A DNA stretch of 64,000 nt from positions 156,609 through 220,608 of the forward strand of contig NW_005179179.1 of NCBI RefSeq assembly GCF_000350225.1. Direction: 5' to 3'. The notes under the pieces were generated by a model. The model was given only the letters and a program-made list of their open reading frames with translations, was not told the DNA's origin and searched no databases. Both the position numbers and the translations under genes were made by a program. This DNA comes from Chondrus crispus (lineage: Eukaryota; Rhodophyta; Florideophyceae; Gigartinales; Gigartinaceae). Position 1 is the stretch's first letter. Every line of letters starts with the position of its first letter. This document shows positions 54,840 to 63,764 of the stretch, in pieces.

Positions 54840-54879
54840 AGGGGCTGTGAACGCTGTTCGGCGAATAGAATGGGGCTTA

Positions 54880-55756
54880 GGGTGACCCCACCGCCAACAA
54901 AATTTCTGTCCTAAAATTCCAACCACTAAAGTTTGGACCGATGGACTAAAGTTCGGACCGATGGAAGAAATTTTGAACCCCACCGCGCCACCATTTGTCC
55001 TAAAGTTTAGAATTTGGGAAGGATTCTTTTCCAAACCAAAATTATTTGGTCGAGATTTTTGTCCAAAGCGCCGTTTGGGCGAGCTTCGTTCTATAGTAAC
55101 GGTACAGAAAACATCTGAATTTCATGTGCTTACAGCTCTACCAAAGCTCTTCCAAATGGCTTTGGGGCTGTTTTGACTGAAGTCCCATCAATAGTGTGGG
55201 ACGCATAAAGGAGTGTTGTGAAGCCTTCGCTCGTGGACATTTCCCATCTTCTCCCTCCTTCTCGTCTTCTGAGAAGTGCAGGCAATGGCTGAGGTGGTTA
55301 CTAGGACTGATGACTCGGCATTAAGAGTGAGGAAAAAGGGTAAGGGACTGGGGTGGTCAGACGAGGAGAATCTTGCCCTGTGCGTTGCTGAGAGCGCAGT
55401 GTCTGAGAACGCCGCGAATTGAAAGCGTGGTGTACTTGCCGAGTTGATAATTCCCAAACAGGAGCCTACATATTATGGAGAGCGGGCAAGTGACGAGCAA
55501 AAGTTGCCGCCAATTGTGGAACAGACGCGTGCATTAGCTTGCTTCTTTGCGCCAAATGTATTTCTACGACATACTTGTAGCCTAATTGGGGTGACCCTGA
55601 ATATGAATAGGTGTATCGTGTTACAGGCGCGGTGGGGTTCATCTCTGAATCACCACCTCCCCCAAAGCGCGGCTTGATTAAAAGATAGTAGATCCAATTA
55701 CCGGAGGACAACTGTCTGCTTTTTGCGATTTTGGGCAAGGCGCGGTGGGGTCACCC
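54880..55756 (-). mobile_element. Harbinger-type MITE family E, copy 2
   Basis: 877 bp, inverted relative to E1, flanked by TTA at 54,877-54,879 and 55,757-55,759. Terminal repeats gggtgaccccaccgcc at the left and, reversed, gggtgaccccaccgcgcc at the right. Confidence 0.85.
55285..55422 (+). CDS. truncated Myb/SANT-like ORF of MITE E2
   Basis: 45 residues starting MAEVVTRTDDSALRVRK with GKGLGWSDEENLALCVAESA, ending at TGA after SENAAN. Same start as the ORF in E1; the two diverge and both stop soon after the first helix, so they represent independent truncations or one old deletion. Confidence 0.5.
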   Translation: MAEVVTRTDDSALRVRKKGKGLGWSDEENLALCVAESAVSENAAN

Positions 55757-55759
55757 TTA

Positions 55760-56223
55760 GATGCCGCTTTCACATGTTTTCAAGCGCGACGGACGGACGA
55801 CTGCAGAACACCTGGACCCGTGTGGCACGTGGCACTTTTCATGTTCGTACGTCTGGCCGGCATTAATGGGAGGGTGGCATTAGCAAATGTGGCACTAATG
55901 AGAGTCCCCCCCCTCCCCTGTACGTTGATGTCTCGTACATTGTTGCCGTCTTCACGCTGTATGTCACCAAATTGTCGCAGAATCAGCACACTCTCGCAGT
56001 GACGAGCCGCTGAGACGCTCCTCAAGACCTACCGGTGCGGATACCGCCTCAAACGCCGAGTCGACCCCCCACTTTCCTTCAAGAAACAAAAGTACTCTGT
56101 AGTAACTTGCTTCACAAGCCCCCCTGCCCTGTGTTTTGCAAAGGAAGCAGCTCTTCGAAACATTCCCTTCCTCATCCCCACGTTTCAATCCATCCTTCTC
56201 GTTCGCCTCTCCGTCTCGCAGCT
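55760..56223. other. 5' region of two-TM gene
   Basis: No ORF supported; presumed promoter and leader. No clear TATA box. Confidence 0.3.
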
Positions 56224-57435
56224 ATGACTCTCCTCCAGCAGTTGAACGTCACGCCCGACTTCAGCTTTTCCACACTTCAAACGTCCAGCGACATCGTCAA
56301 TGCCCTCATCATATCACTGCTCACCGTCTTCATCATCTCCAACATCCTGTCAGTCACCTCCGAGCTCATTTTCAGCGCCCGCGAAAAGAGCTTCGAGTAC
56401 TCCTCCTGGGTCCGTTTCTTCATCTTTGTCAATAGCAACGACCCCATCAGCAGTCTCTCCTGGATTTGGCACAGGTACTCGTACAAGGAGAAGGGCTGCA
56501 CACGTTACAGGTACGAAATCCAACTCCGCAGGCTTGTCCTCCCCCTTCTGGTGAGACTCTTCATTTTGGTTACTGCCATCGCATCTGTTGCCATCTCCAT
56601 CCCGAGCTAAAAGCGTGTGAGTGGGTGTGAGAAGGGCGACTTTCGAGTCCAAATGGACCCTAACGTTCGAACGCCAGCCCCGGATTTAAATAGGGTTTGC
56701 GTCCAAATTCCGCTGACAACTACACTGGGCGAAGTCAGGTCCTTTGTGTCGTATTGTTCTTGCTTGGTGGAGTATGCATTCGACAGTGCTGAAGGGGTAG
56801 GCCAAGGGACAATGTTTACATTGACGGACGGCAAGGGTCATCTAACAATGATGATAAGTGTCATGATTCCCATGAACAGCTCACACACCTGTGACACGCA
56901 CACACGTATCAAAGAGTGCAGCTACCCAGACAGCGCCGCTGTCCCCGGCGACACTTCCCTTTTAGTAGTGCGCGGACCCTCAGCCTCAGTAAACTCGGCC
57001 GTCGTGCCCTTCACCACAATAAGCAGCAGGAATAAAATTGCCGCGAGTGCCTTCTACATCCAATGGGTGAAGGACAGAGTGCAAGAAATCAACGACACAT
57101 CGCTCCTCTTCACAAATTTTTACAAGATCGATTCTAATGTTCGTCTCGAAGTCATTGCCAACGCACTCCGTTCAGAGACAGGACAAGAGTGCAACACTAT
57201 GGCTACTACCACAGAAAGAAAGAATGAAGACGGTATGAGAGTGAAAGGGCAGCTGCTGAATTGCGATTTTGATGTCCACGGTCTTATATCAAGGATCCAA
57301 GCTAACATCACAGGCTCACTGACCTTACAGAAGCCTGGGCGAGGCGAAAGGGATAATCGGTTGGAGTTGAATCCCCTCAACGGCGAAGTGCGCGATAGCA
57401 CGAGGCGACGGCTAATTCTGCTCCTGTGCTCTTGA
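56224..57435 (+). pseudogene. two-TM protein with extracytoplasmic domain, in-frame TAA
   Basis: One phase covers ATG 56,224 to TGA 57,433-57,435 with a TAA at 56,608-56,610. Before it are 128 residues with two hydrophobic spans: IVNALIISLLTVFIISNI (about 20-45) and LVLPLLVRLFILVTAIASVA (about 102-124). After it the chain continues VSGCEKGDFRVQMDPNVRTP with about 12 Cys, consistent with a disulfide-bonded lumenal or extracellular domain, and potential N-glycosylation sites (NSS, NDT, NIT). Seamless continuation suggests a nonsense change or recoding rather than two genes; a small intron is less likely. I do not recognise the family. Confidence 0.5.
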
Positions 57436-58239
57436 GAGACACCCTAATCACCTACATAAGCCGAGCTGCCGTTCCATTCAGCACAAACCCGCCCTAACGG
57501 AAGCTTTACATGAGAAACGAAATGAACGCTGCAACTGGATTGGTCGACAACACGTAAGCTAAAGTCAATGCGTTATAGTTAGTATTGTACAATACTAACT
57601 ACAGTATAACGCATTGACTTTAGTTATAAACTTTATATGAATGCAGGGTATCGATAGTGATAGTATGATCGCAAGACGTTGCTTACTGTAGGAAGGTGGT
57701 ACACGGGGAAGTAAGTTGGTCAGACGGAGGCCCTTGCCATTTAAAGTAGAATGTAAGGCTGGCTCATCACTGCTAGGACACCGCCCTGTCTTTAAATAAA
57801 GTGACCATTTCGATAGTGGATAAACAATACAAAAAGTGGATGGATAGATGAACAGGATGCATCAAGCTATTTTCAATGCGACGTCGCGAATAGAATGGAG
57901 ACTGGCATCTGGGGTGCTGCTGGGTACGTTTCATGGAAACGGATTGAAACCGGGACTTGCAAGTTTGTTTCTCTCGTCGCACTTCATTTCCACGCTGTCT
58001 TTCTATTACAGCGTTAATCCTTGTCCTCTCATTCTCGACACTTTTCCCACCGATGTCTTCAGTATCCATGTACCAAAATCACAGAGTTTCAAAGGATGGT
58101 ATTCAGTAGTTACAGCCTGTGTTATTAACTTACTACAATTGGCCGCCACCACTGCATCCGTCCTATCCAAACCCGCCCCGCACTCATACCTCGAGCCCAC
58201 GCCGCATCTTTCCCCAACGCGGCCGCACTGCCGCACCAT
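57436..58239. other. intergenic
   Basis: 0.8 kb. A 131-codon frame at 57,848-58,243 lacks any motif. Contains the palindrome below. Confidence 0.35.
57559..57623. repeat. nested palindrome
   Basis: Outer 19-bp perfect arms (ctaaagtcaatgcgttata and complement) at 57,559-57,577 and 57,605-57,623 enclose an inner perfect palindrome, gttagtattgtacaatac..., at 57,578-57,599. Confidence 0.9.
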
Positions 58240-58245
58240 ATAAAC
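58240..58245 (+). promoter_or_regulatory. TATA box of secreted Cys-rich gene
   Basis: TATAAA 55 bases upstream of ATG 58,300, in an otherwise GC- and C-rich promoter. Confidence 0.55.
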
Positions 58246-58299
58246 CTCGCCCCCCCGCGCGACCCACTTTCCGCACCATCCGCACCGCCCCGCACCACC

Positions 58300-58859
58300 A
58301 TGCGTCTCACGGCCCCCCTCCCCCTGCTGCTGCTGCTGCTGCTGCCGCTGGCGCTGGCGCAGCTCCCGGTCCCCATCGACATCAGGTGCCTGCTCGACGC
58401 CGCGCGCTGCTGCGCTGAGCGCGGCATGGGCTGCCTTGGCGCCGGGCGCCGCTGCTCTACCCTCGGGTCGCGCATGCGCCCGGTGGGGTGCAAGCCGGGG
58501 CTAACGTGCGTCATCCGCGACTTTGGGTTCCCGTCGGCGGGCCGCCCGAACAGCGGGCGCTGCCGCAGGGTCGGCCGCGTGAGCAAGTGCTCCGTGGGGA
58601 AGTGCTCGCGGTTCGGGCCTAGATACGTGTGCGAGGTGCCGCTGCCGAGGGGGATCGGGATCGTCACCACGTGCCGTGCGTGGACGAGGAGGAGCGACGG
58701 CAAGCCGGGCCGGGCTGCTCGTTCGCTTGCATTCTCATCTGTGCGGTCGGGGACGAGCGGCCGCTCGCGAGTAACGGGAAGAGGTTTTGCTCGATCTGCC
58801 AGCTGAGGCAGAAGAGCTGCGCCGCAGGGTTCAGGGTGTTTGGACCGGTTAGCCCGTGA
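58300..58859 (+). CDS. secreted Cys-rich protein with Kazal-like C-terminus (frame break)
   Basis: ATG 58,300 begins a textbook signal peptide (MRLTAPLPLLLLLLLPLALA, cleavage after AQ or so). The mature N-terminal part (about residues 22-125) has some 14 Cys, with a CKPGLTC motif as in small disulfide-rich secreted proteins. Near 58,670-58,690 this phase loses its Cys pattern while another phase picks up PCVDEEERRQ, then CSFACILICAVGDERPLASN and GKRFCSICQLRQKSC, ending at TGA 58,857-58,859. That spacing and the CxLxxxxC end resemble a Kazal-type protease inhibitor domain. A one-base indel or a tiny intron is needed to join them. Extracellular protease inhibition or defence is an inference. 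Confidence 0.55.
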
Positions 58860-58968
58860 GGGGGCATCGTTGATTGAGCTCCCTGGCGTTAGTAGTATGT
58901 ACGTCGGTTTTACAGACCTGGGGGAAACGGAGACTATTTAGGATCACGGTGAGGCCTTTTTGGGTACT

Positions 58969-59571
58969 GGGGAAGGCAATGAACAGGTGCACTCGCAGTT
59001 AAAGACACAAACAAGCGCTTGTTTGCCCGTGCTTGCCCGTGCTTGTCCGTGCTTGCCCGAAAAAAAACACTTGCTCTGGTTTGATTGGTTCTGGTAGTTT
59101 AATATTTAATAACTTCGAAGAAGTTACCTCTTACAGACGGCATTGGTGTAGCTTACGCCTTTGGGACAGTTGTCGAAGTCATATTGGCTGGTTTGACTAA
59201 ATGTACACTTACGATTTGGCGGACTATTTCGTAGACATACTTGCACAAGCAAAAAGTGGGTTGACAGGGAATGCAAAACCATTCCCGTCACTCCAACATT
59301 CCCCCTCCCACGGGCTCGTACACATTGGAACGCCGCGGTGTATACTGTAACCCTAGATTTATGGCTGACAAAATACTGTCAGAGCTGCAGAGAGAGTGTG
59401 TGTAAGGAGTTTGTACAGCTGCCCACGTGTGCAAAATGTTTTTTTAATTTCTTCAACAAAAACAGGCAAGCACAGGCAAGCACGGGCAAGCACGGGCAAA
59501 CAAGCGCTTGTTAAGACACAGGGGCACCCTGTGTGCACCCTGTGGCAATGCATCTGTTCATTGCCTTCCCC
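58969..59571. mobile_element. foldback element with minisatellite arms
   Basis: Ends ggggaaggcaatgaacag and its inverted copy are flanked by ACT on both sides (58,966-58,968; 59,572-59,574). Each arm continues through acaagcgcttgtttgcccgt into four to five copies of a 10-bp unit (cttgcccgtg) at about 59,011-59,060, inverted at 59,463-59,505. The central 400 bases hold no gene. Confidence 0.75.
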
Positions 59572-59622
59572 ACTCATAGTTAATTAATTTCTGTTCATAG
59601 TCCGATAAACCTACCTAAACTT

Positions 59623-59661
59623 GAACTATCATCACTAGCAACTTGCTAGTGATGATAGTTC
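59623..59661. repeat. 19-bp perfect palindrome
   Basis: Arms gaactatcatcactagcaa and its complement with a single C between them. Confidence 0.9.
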
Positions 59662-59736
59662 GACTTTTGCTAGTAGCAAGCTCAGAACGACACAATAGGG
59701 AGTTTACGCACGCGACATGAGAAATGTAATGACATA

Positions 59737-60366
59737 ACCGTTCAGTCCCTAATTGGTATCATTTTCTGTTTTCGAGACTAAGCTGGATAGATTTAAACAA
59801 AAAAAAACATTTCTTTAGCGATTTGGAAGCAACGAAAGCGCATCTGTGACACCAACAGTCGACTTTGGATATAGGCACCCGCTCTGACAATACGGCAACT
59901 AAAAACATTCAAATGGAGCCTGTTTAGAGAGATTTTCCTAGTTCGTACAGTATTTCTCAAAAGAAAGCGACGTGGCCCATCAATTAGATCTCAAATACAC
60001 GCCGCGCACCCCTCATCTTTGCACTTTGTCTACGCACCCTGCCTGTGTCAGACAAAATCCGGGCTCGAGCGGACCGTTCTGGGGCGAGAGCACACAACTT
60101 GCGCATTTCGGAGGCCGTCTCCCTCCCACAGTTACAGTAGTGGTTTATGTGGTTCTATTCCATTTTTTTGGTCTGCACCATGCAGTCCCTCCCCGAGTAG
60201 CTATGTGGCGCCCTTTTTGATGGCGCGAAATCGGTTCGCACAGTCGGAGAGGAGACTTAGTTGGCACTATTTCGCGCGAAGGAGGCATGGCGAGGTAGTA
60301 AGTTCCGCAAATTTATCGGAATTCTGAATGCGGATTAGGAAAATAACGAATTAGGGACTGAACGGT
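59737..60366. mobile_element. 630-bp MITE with Tigger-type TIRs
   Basis: Terminal repeats accgttcagtccctaatt at both ends, flanked by TA (59,735-59,736; 60,367-60,368). The first 14 bases equal the TIR of the Tigger/CENP-B-like remnant at 51,905, so that family probably mobilised it. No coding capacity. Confidence 0.75.
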
Positions 60367-60368
60367 TA

Positions 60369-60793
60369 CCGTGTACCTGTCATTCACTTCACATCTTCTG
60401 AGGCATCACAGGCGATCGAATTCCTACACTGCGGTACCCTTCGTGGTACATAAATGAGAGAGGCCGAAACGGCCGAGTGGGCGATGACGGGTGCGGCGCG
60501 CAGCGCCCCACATATCGCCTCATTTTGACAAGAAGCTGGCGAAACTAAGAGCCACGTAGCAATAACCATGCAGTACTTTTAAAGCCAGAGCACTGCCCCG
60601 TATCTATTACAACAGCTATTTCTAGTCCGCAACTGACAACGACGAGATCAAACCTGGATAACGGCCACAACACTACACACGGGGCATGCGATGACAGAGG
60701 GCGCCAGAGCCCGCGCGTAAACAAACCCTCTCCCCTTCCGAATCAAACGCCCGTGCACAACTGGCAGGAACAGAGCAAGCGTGCGTACCCACC
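60369..60793. other. 3' region of GNAT gene
   Basis: No ORF supported. Contains the presumed minus-strand 3' UTR. Confidence 0.3.
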
Positions 60794-61447
60794 CTACACG
60801 CCCGCGCGCAAGGTCCATAAACCGAGGGCGATGACGACTGGTAGGAGGGCGGAGAGCAAACCGGGGCCTGCCTTCCTCCCCTTCTCCATCCTCATGCCGC
60901 AATAAAGGTCGGGGTCCAACGCGCCGACACCGCCGCCCTCTCGAAACCCGAGGCGCGTATAAAACGTCTTGGCGGCGTCGTTGAATCTCCTGACCGCGAC
61001 GGTGACGACGCGCACGCCCTTTCCCCCTTCGCACACGGCCGTCTCGATGAGCTGTCTGCCCACGCCGCGCCTCTGCCACGCGGTGCTGACGGCCATCTGG
61101 CGCAGGTACATGGCGTTGCACTCGACGTCGACGCTGAGGTAGCCGACCAAGTCTGCGCCGTGTCGCGCGACGTAAAACCGGACGGTAGGATGCGCGGTCT
61201 TGAAAGCGGCCTCCTCGTCGTCGAAGGCGGCGTGCAGGAAGGCGGGGACCGTCTGGCTGGGGGCCAGACCGAGCGTGGCTGGCGGCAGATCGTCATACAC
61301 GTCGCGGAAGGCCGCCACAAAGAGCGCACGCTCGGCGGGCAGCGCACGCTTGGAGGCGGCAGCCGTGAGGCGCGAGATGGAGAAGCCGGCGGCAGACATG
61401 GAGCTGGTGGGTGCGACGAAGGCCGGGGCGATGCCGGTGGCGCGCAT
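60794..61447 (-). CDS. GNAT-family N-acetyltransferase
   Basis: 217 residues, intact, intron-free. Motif A for acetyl-CoA binding is LRQMAVSTAWQRRGVGRQLI (about residues 115-134) with the Q-R-R-G-V-G pyrophosphate loop. Motif B follows (RFNDAAKTFYTRLGFREGGG). Preceding strands (FYVARHGADLVGYLSVDV) complete the GNAT fold. The C-terminal 20 residues (SALLPVVIALGLWTL) are hydrophobic and could be a tail anchor. ATG at 61,447; an in-frame ATG at 61,399 (MSAAGFSISRL) would drop a short Ala/Pro leader. Substrate unknown. The promoter side carries a 157-bp tandem duplication. Divergently oriented neighbours are absent; the next gene upstream reads the same strand. Confidence 0.8.
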   Translation of the reverse strand: MRATGIAPAFVAPTSSMSAAGFSISRLTAAASKRALPAERALFVAAFRDVYDDLPPATLGLAPSQTVPAFLHAAFDDEEAAFKTAHPTVRFYVARHGADLVGYLSVDVECNAMYLRQMAVSTAWQRRGVGRQLIETAVCEGGKGVRVVTVAVRRFNDAAKTFYTRLGFREGGGVGALDPDLYCGMRMEKGRKAGPGLLSALLPVVIALGLWTLRAGV

Positions 61448-61476
61448 CCCGTTTTAAGGGCCGTCGGAGGTGCGGC

Positions 61477-61785
61477 AGAGCCTGCGGCAGGGCGTCGCGT
61501 CGCCAAGGCGACGCGTCCAACGCGGCCGGCAGTGATGGTTCCCCGTTGGAATACGGGATAGACTGGTTGCGGCGGCGTGAGTGCTCTCGCGGTGACGGGG
61601 AAGTTGATGCGGAGGTTGCCTGCTCTCGGTTAGAGCCTGCAGCAGGGCGTCGCGTCGCCAGGGCGACGCGTCCAACGCGGCCGGCAGTGATGGTTCCCTG
61701 TTGGAATACGGGATAGACTGGTTGCGGCGGCGTGAGTGCTCTCGCGGTGACGGGGAAGTTGATGCGGAGGTTGCCTGCTCTCGAG
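61477..61785. repeat. 157-bp tandem duplication upstream of GNAT gene
   Basis: Two nearly identical units start at agcctgcggcagggcg (61,477) and agcctgcagcagggcg (61,634) and end ttgcctgctctcg. Each contains a palindrome cgcgtcgcc/ggcgacgcg. Only a few substitutions separate them, so the event is recent. Confidence 0.85.
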
Positions 61786-62006
61786 GTTCCTGCCCACGAG
61801 GTTGCGAGGTATGAGTAGGTATCCACGTGGCGGGAGGCGGTCTTGAGGGCTGAAAAACAGTTAAATTTTGCCCTCACGTTGGCGACCTTTTCTCCGTCGC
61901 CACTGCGTTGTCCTTCTTATACTCATCCGCTTCGTTGATGAATTTCTGTCCCGCCCCGTCGCAACCCCTCCCCCTCGCACCCCCTCCCCCTCGCATCCTC
62001 ACGCTC

Positions 62007-63764
62007 TCACTCCAACGCAATATTGCAAACCGCTTCTTTCCTCTCCCCCGTGTCACTTTGCCACATGCATCGCAACCCGCCGCCCCTCTCTCTTTCGCCT
62101 CCCCACTCTAGCTTGTACTCCCTGGTCACCCATTCGAGCAACGACAACGACCGGCAAATGCTCAACGTTCCACTCAGCTCATCAAACACTGCTTCCACCC
62201 TTTTCGGTCCGATCTTCTTCCCCAACTCACGCACCTCCTTATAGAAGCCTCCTTCGTCTTGCATCCCGTACCGGTCGCAGTAACGACACCGGCTCAAAAA
62301 TGTTGCTATCACATACAGTGTCTCCGTCCTCGCATTCGGAAATTCCTTCTGTGTCCTCTCGTCCTCCTCGCGATCTATACCTTCCCTCTGGTCGCCGGCC
62401 CAAAACCCCGCCACGTCTACCCACTCTTTAGTAACGACGATCCACAACAACCAGAACATTGCGTTTCGCGCGTCGATGTACACCACTCTTTCCCGAGTTA
62501 CCGCTTCGGCTGCCATCCCGGGGTTTTGTCTCACACGCTCCTCGATCATCCCCTCTAGCTCGGCCACCCGCGCCGTGATGTGGTACAGAGTCGTCGACGG
62601 GAAGAACAACGCCACGCTCAAGATGGACTCGATGTTGTTGTGCAACGACGCCTCTATCGTCCCCGATGACGATGTGATCGACAGCAGTCCGCTCGTGTGA
62701 CGCACTTCGAGCAGCACCCGCACCTGTTTGATGAGCCGGTCCAAGTTGCACCCCACGTACTCGTACTTGTCGCGCAGTGCCTTGCGATTGGAGATCGACT
62801 GCTCGTACACGGGCACGACCAAGTATGCCCGCCGAAACGCATTTTCAAGAACTGCCGTCGTTGTGATCACCGCCGTCATGATCCGATCATGCACGCGCTC
62901 CACGTCCAGGCCCTCGCACACGCGCAGCGACCGCTTGATGGCCATGCTTTGTTCGAAAATGCTCTGCATTTCTTGCCGCCCAAAGTGCACCGTGTCATAC
63001 CGCGCTAGGATGCGCTCGTGTATGTGGCATCGTACCCACCAGTGGAAGTCGAAGGAGAGCAGCAACAGAAACTCCACGAGAGAGCTGGCGTAGAGTAACC
63101 CCATCAAGCTCGTGAGAATGACCGTAAGCAAGAGCGTGCACGTCGCGTTAACGCATGGGAGGATTTGCGAGCGGCGCGAGTTGTGCCGCACTTGGTGTGC
63201 GGCGTAACGACTGGCGGAGACCAGGACTGTTAGCCAGGTATAGAAGAGATGGTGGAGTGAGGCGCGGCGGGATGTGGTTTCCCAGAAGCTCTTGACTCGT
63301 GGTGAGGCAGGGGAGAGCGTGGAAAGCTTGCGCAGTGTGGGCGGCGAGGGCCGCCAGAGGTGCGAACGAAACCAGATGCCGTCGGGGTCTTGCTCGGCCA
63401 CGGTGATGGTACGGTACAGCCAGGCGATGGGGAGGGCGTGGATGCAGGCTGCGCGCATCCAGGGCCACATCTCTAGCTGGCGCACCAGGGTGGCGATGAG
63501 CTCGAGCAGGTAGGGAGCGGCGAGGGCGAAAGGGAGGATGAGGGCGGTCCAGTCTTGCAGGTCAAAGGCGTCGTCGGTGGTGGAGTTGGCGATGCCGGAT
63601 CGTACTGTTAACACAGCGAGGAGAAGCAGCAGCAGCCAGAGAAGAAGCGCGAGGATATCGTTGCGCCGCCGTTCCAGGAGCGAGTCGGTCGAGGACCATG
63701 GCTTGGCGAGGAGATTGAGCAATGAACCATACGTGATCACGACGACGATGAGGACTTGGGACAT
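62007..63764 (-). CDS. large multipass membrane protein, orphan
   Basis: 585 residues from ATG 63,762-63,764 to the stop at 62,007-62,009; an earlier in-frame ATG at 63,936 would add 58 low-complexity residues. Hydrophobic spans: about 2-20 (SQVLIVVVITYGSLLNLLA), 38-56 (ILALLLWLLLLLLAVLTV), 73-93 (ALILPFALAAPYLLELIA), 206-235 (CTLLLTVILTSLMGLLYASS) and 460-475 (AMFWLLWIVVT). The segment between about 240 and 450 is soluble, charged and helical, with conserved-looking Trp/His (FDFHWWVRCHIHERIL). Four to six membrane spans are likely, with a long cytoplasmic loop and C-terminus. I do not recognise the family. Intact and intronless, so probably a real host gene. Confidence 0.65.
   Translation of the reverse strand: MSQVLIVVVITYGSLLNLLAKPWSSTDSLLERRRNDILALLLWLLLLLLAVLTVRSGIANSTTDDAFDLQDWTALILPFALAAPYLLELIATLVRQLEMWPWMRAACIHALPIAWLYRTITVAEQDPDGIWFRSHLWRPSPPTLRKLSTLSPASPRVKSFWETTSRRASLHHLFYTWLTVLVSASRYAAHQVRHNSRRSQILPCVNATCTLLLTVILTSLMGLLYASSLVEFLLLLSFDFHWWVRCHIHERILARYDTVHFGRQEMQSIFEQSMAIKRSLRVCEGLDVERVHDRIMTAVITTTAVLENAFRRAYLVVPVYEQSISNRKALRDKYEYVGCNLDRLIKQVRVLLEVRHTSGLLSITSSSGTIEASLHNNIESILSVALFFPSTTLYHITARVAELEGMIEERVRQNPGMAAEAVTRERVVYIDARNAMFWLLWIVVTKEWVDVAGFWAGDQREGIDREEDERTQKEFPNARTETLYVIATFLSRCRYCDRYGMQDEGGFYKEVRELGKKIGPKRVEAVFDELSGTLSICRSLSLLEWVTREYKLEWGGERERGGGLRCMWQSDTGERKEAVCNIALE

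Noticed and set aside
58125-58703. 192-codon minus frame over the secreted Cys-rich gene
   Set aside because: The opposite strand has a signal peptide, TATA box and Cys pattern; this is its shadow.
61868-62431. 187-codon plus frame
   Set aside because: Ser/Pro-rich shadow of the membrane protein gene on the minus strand.
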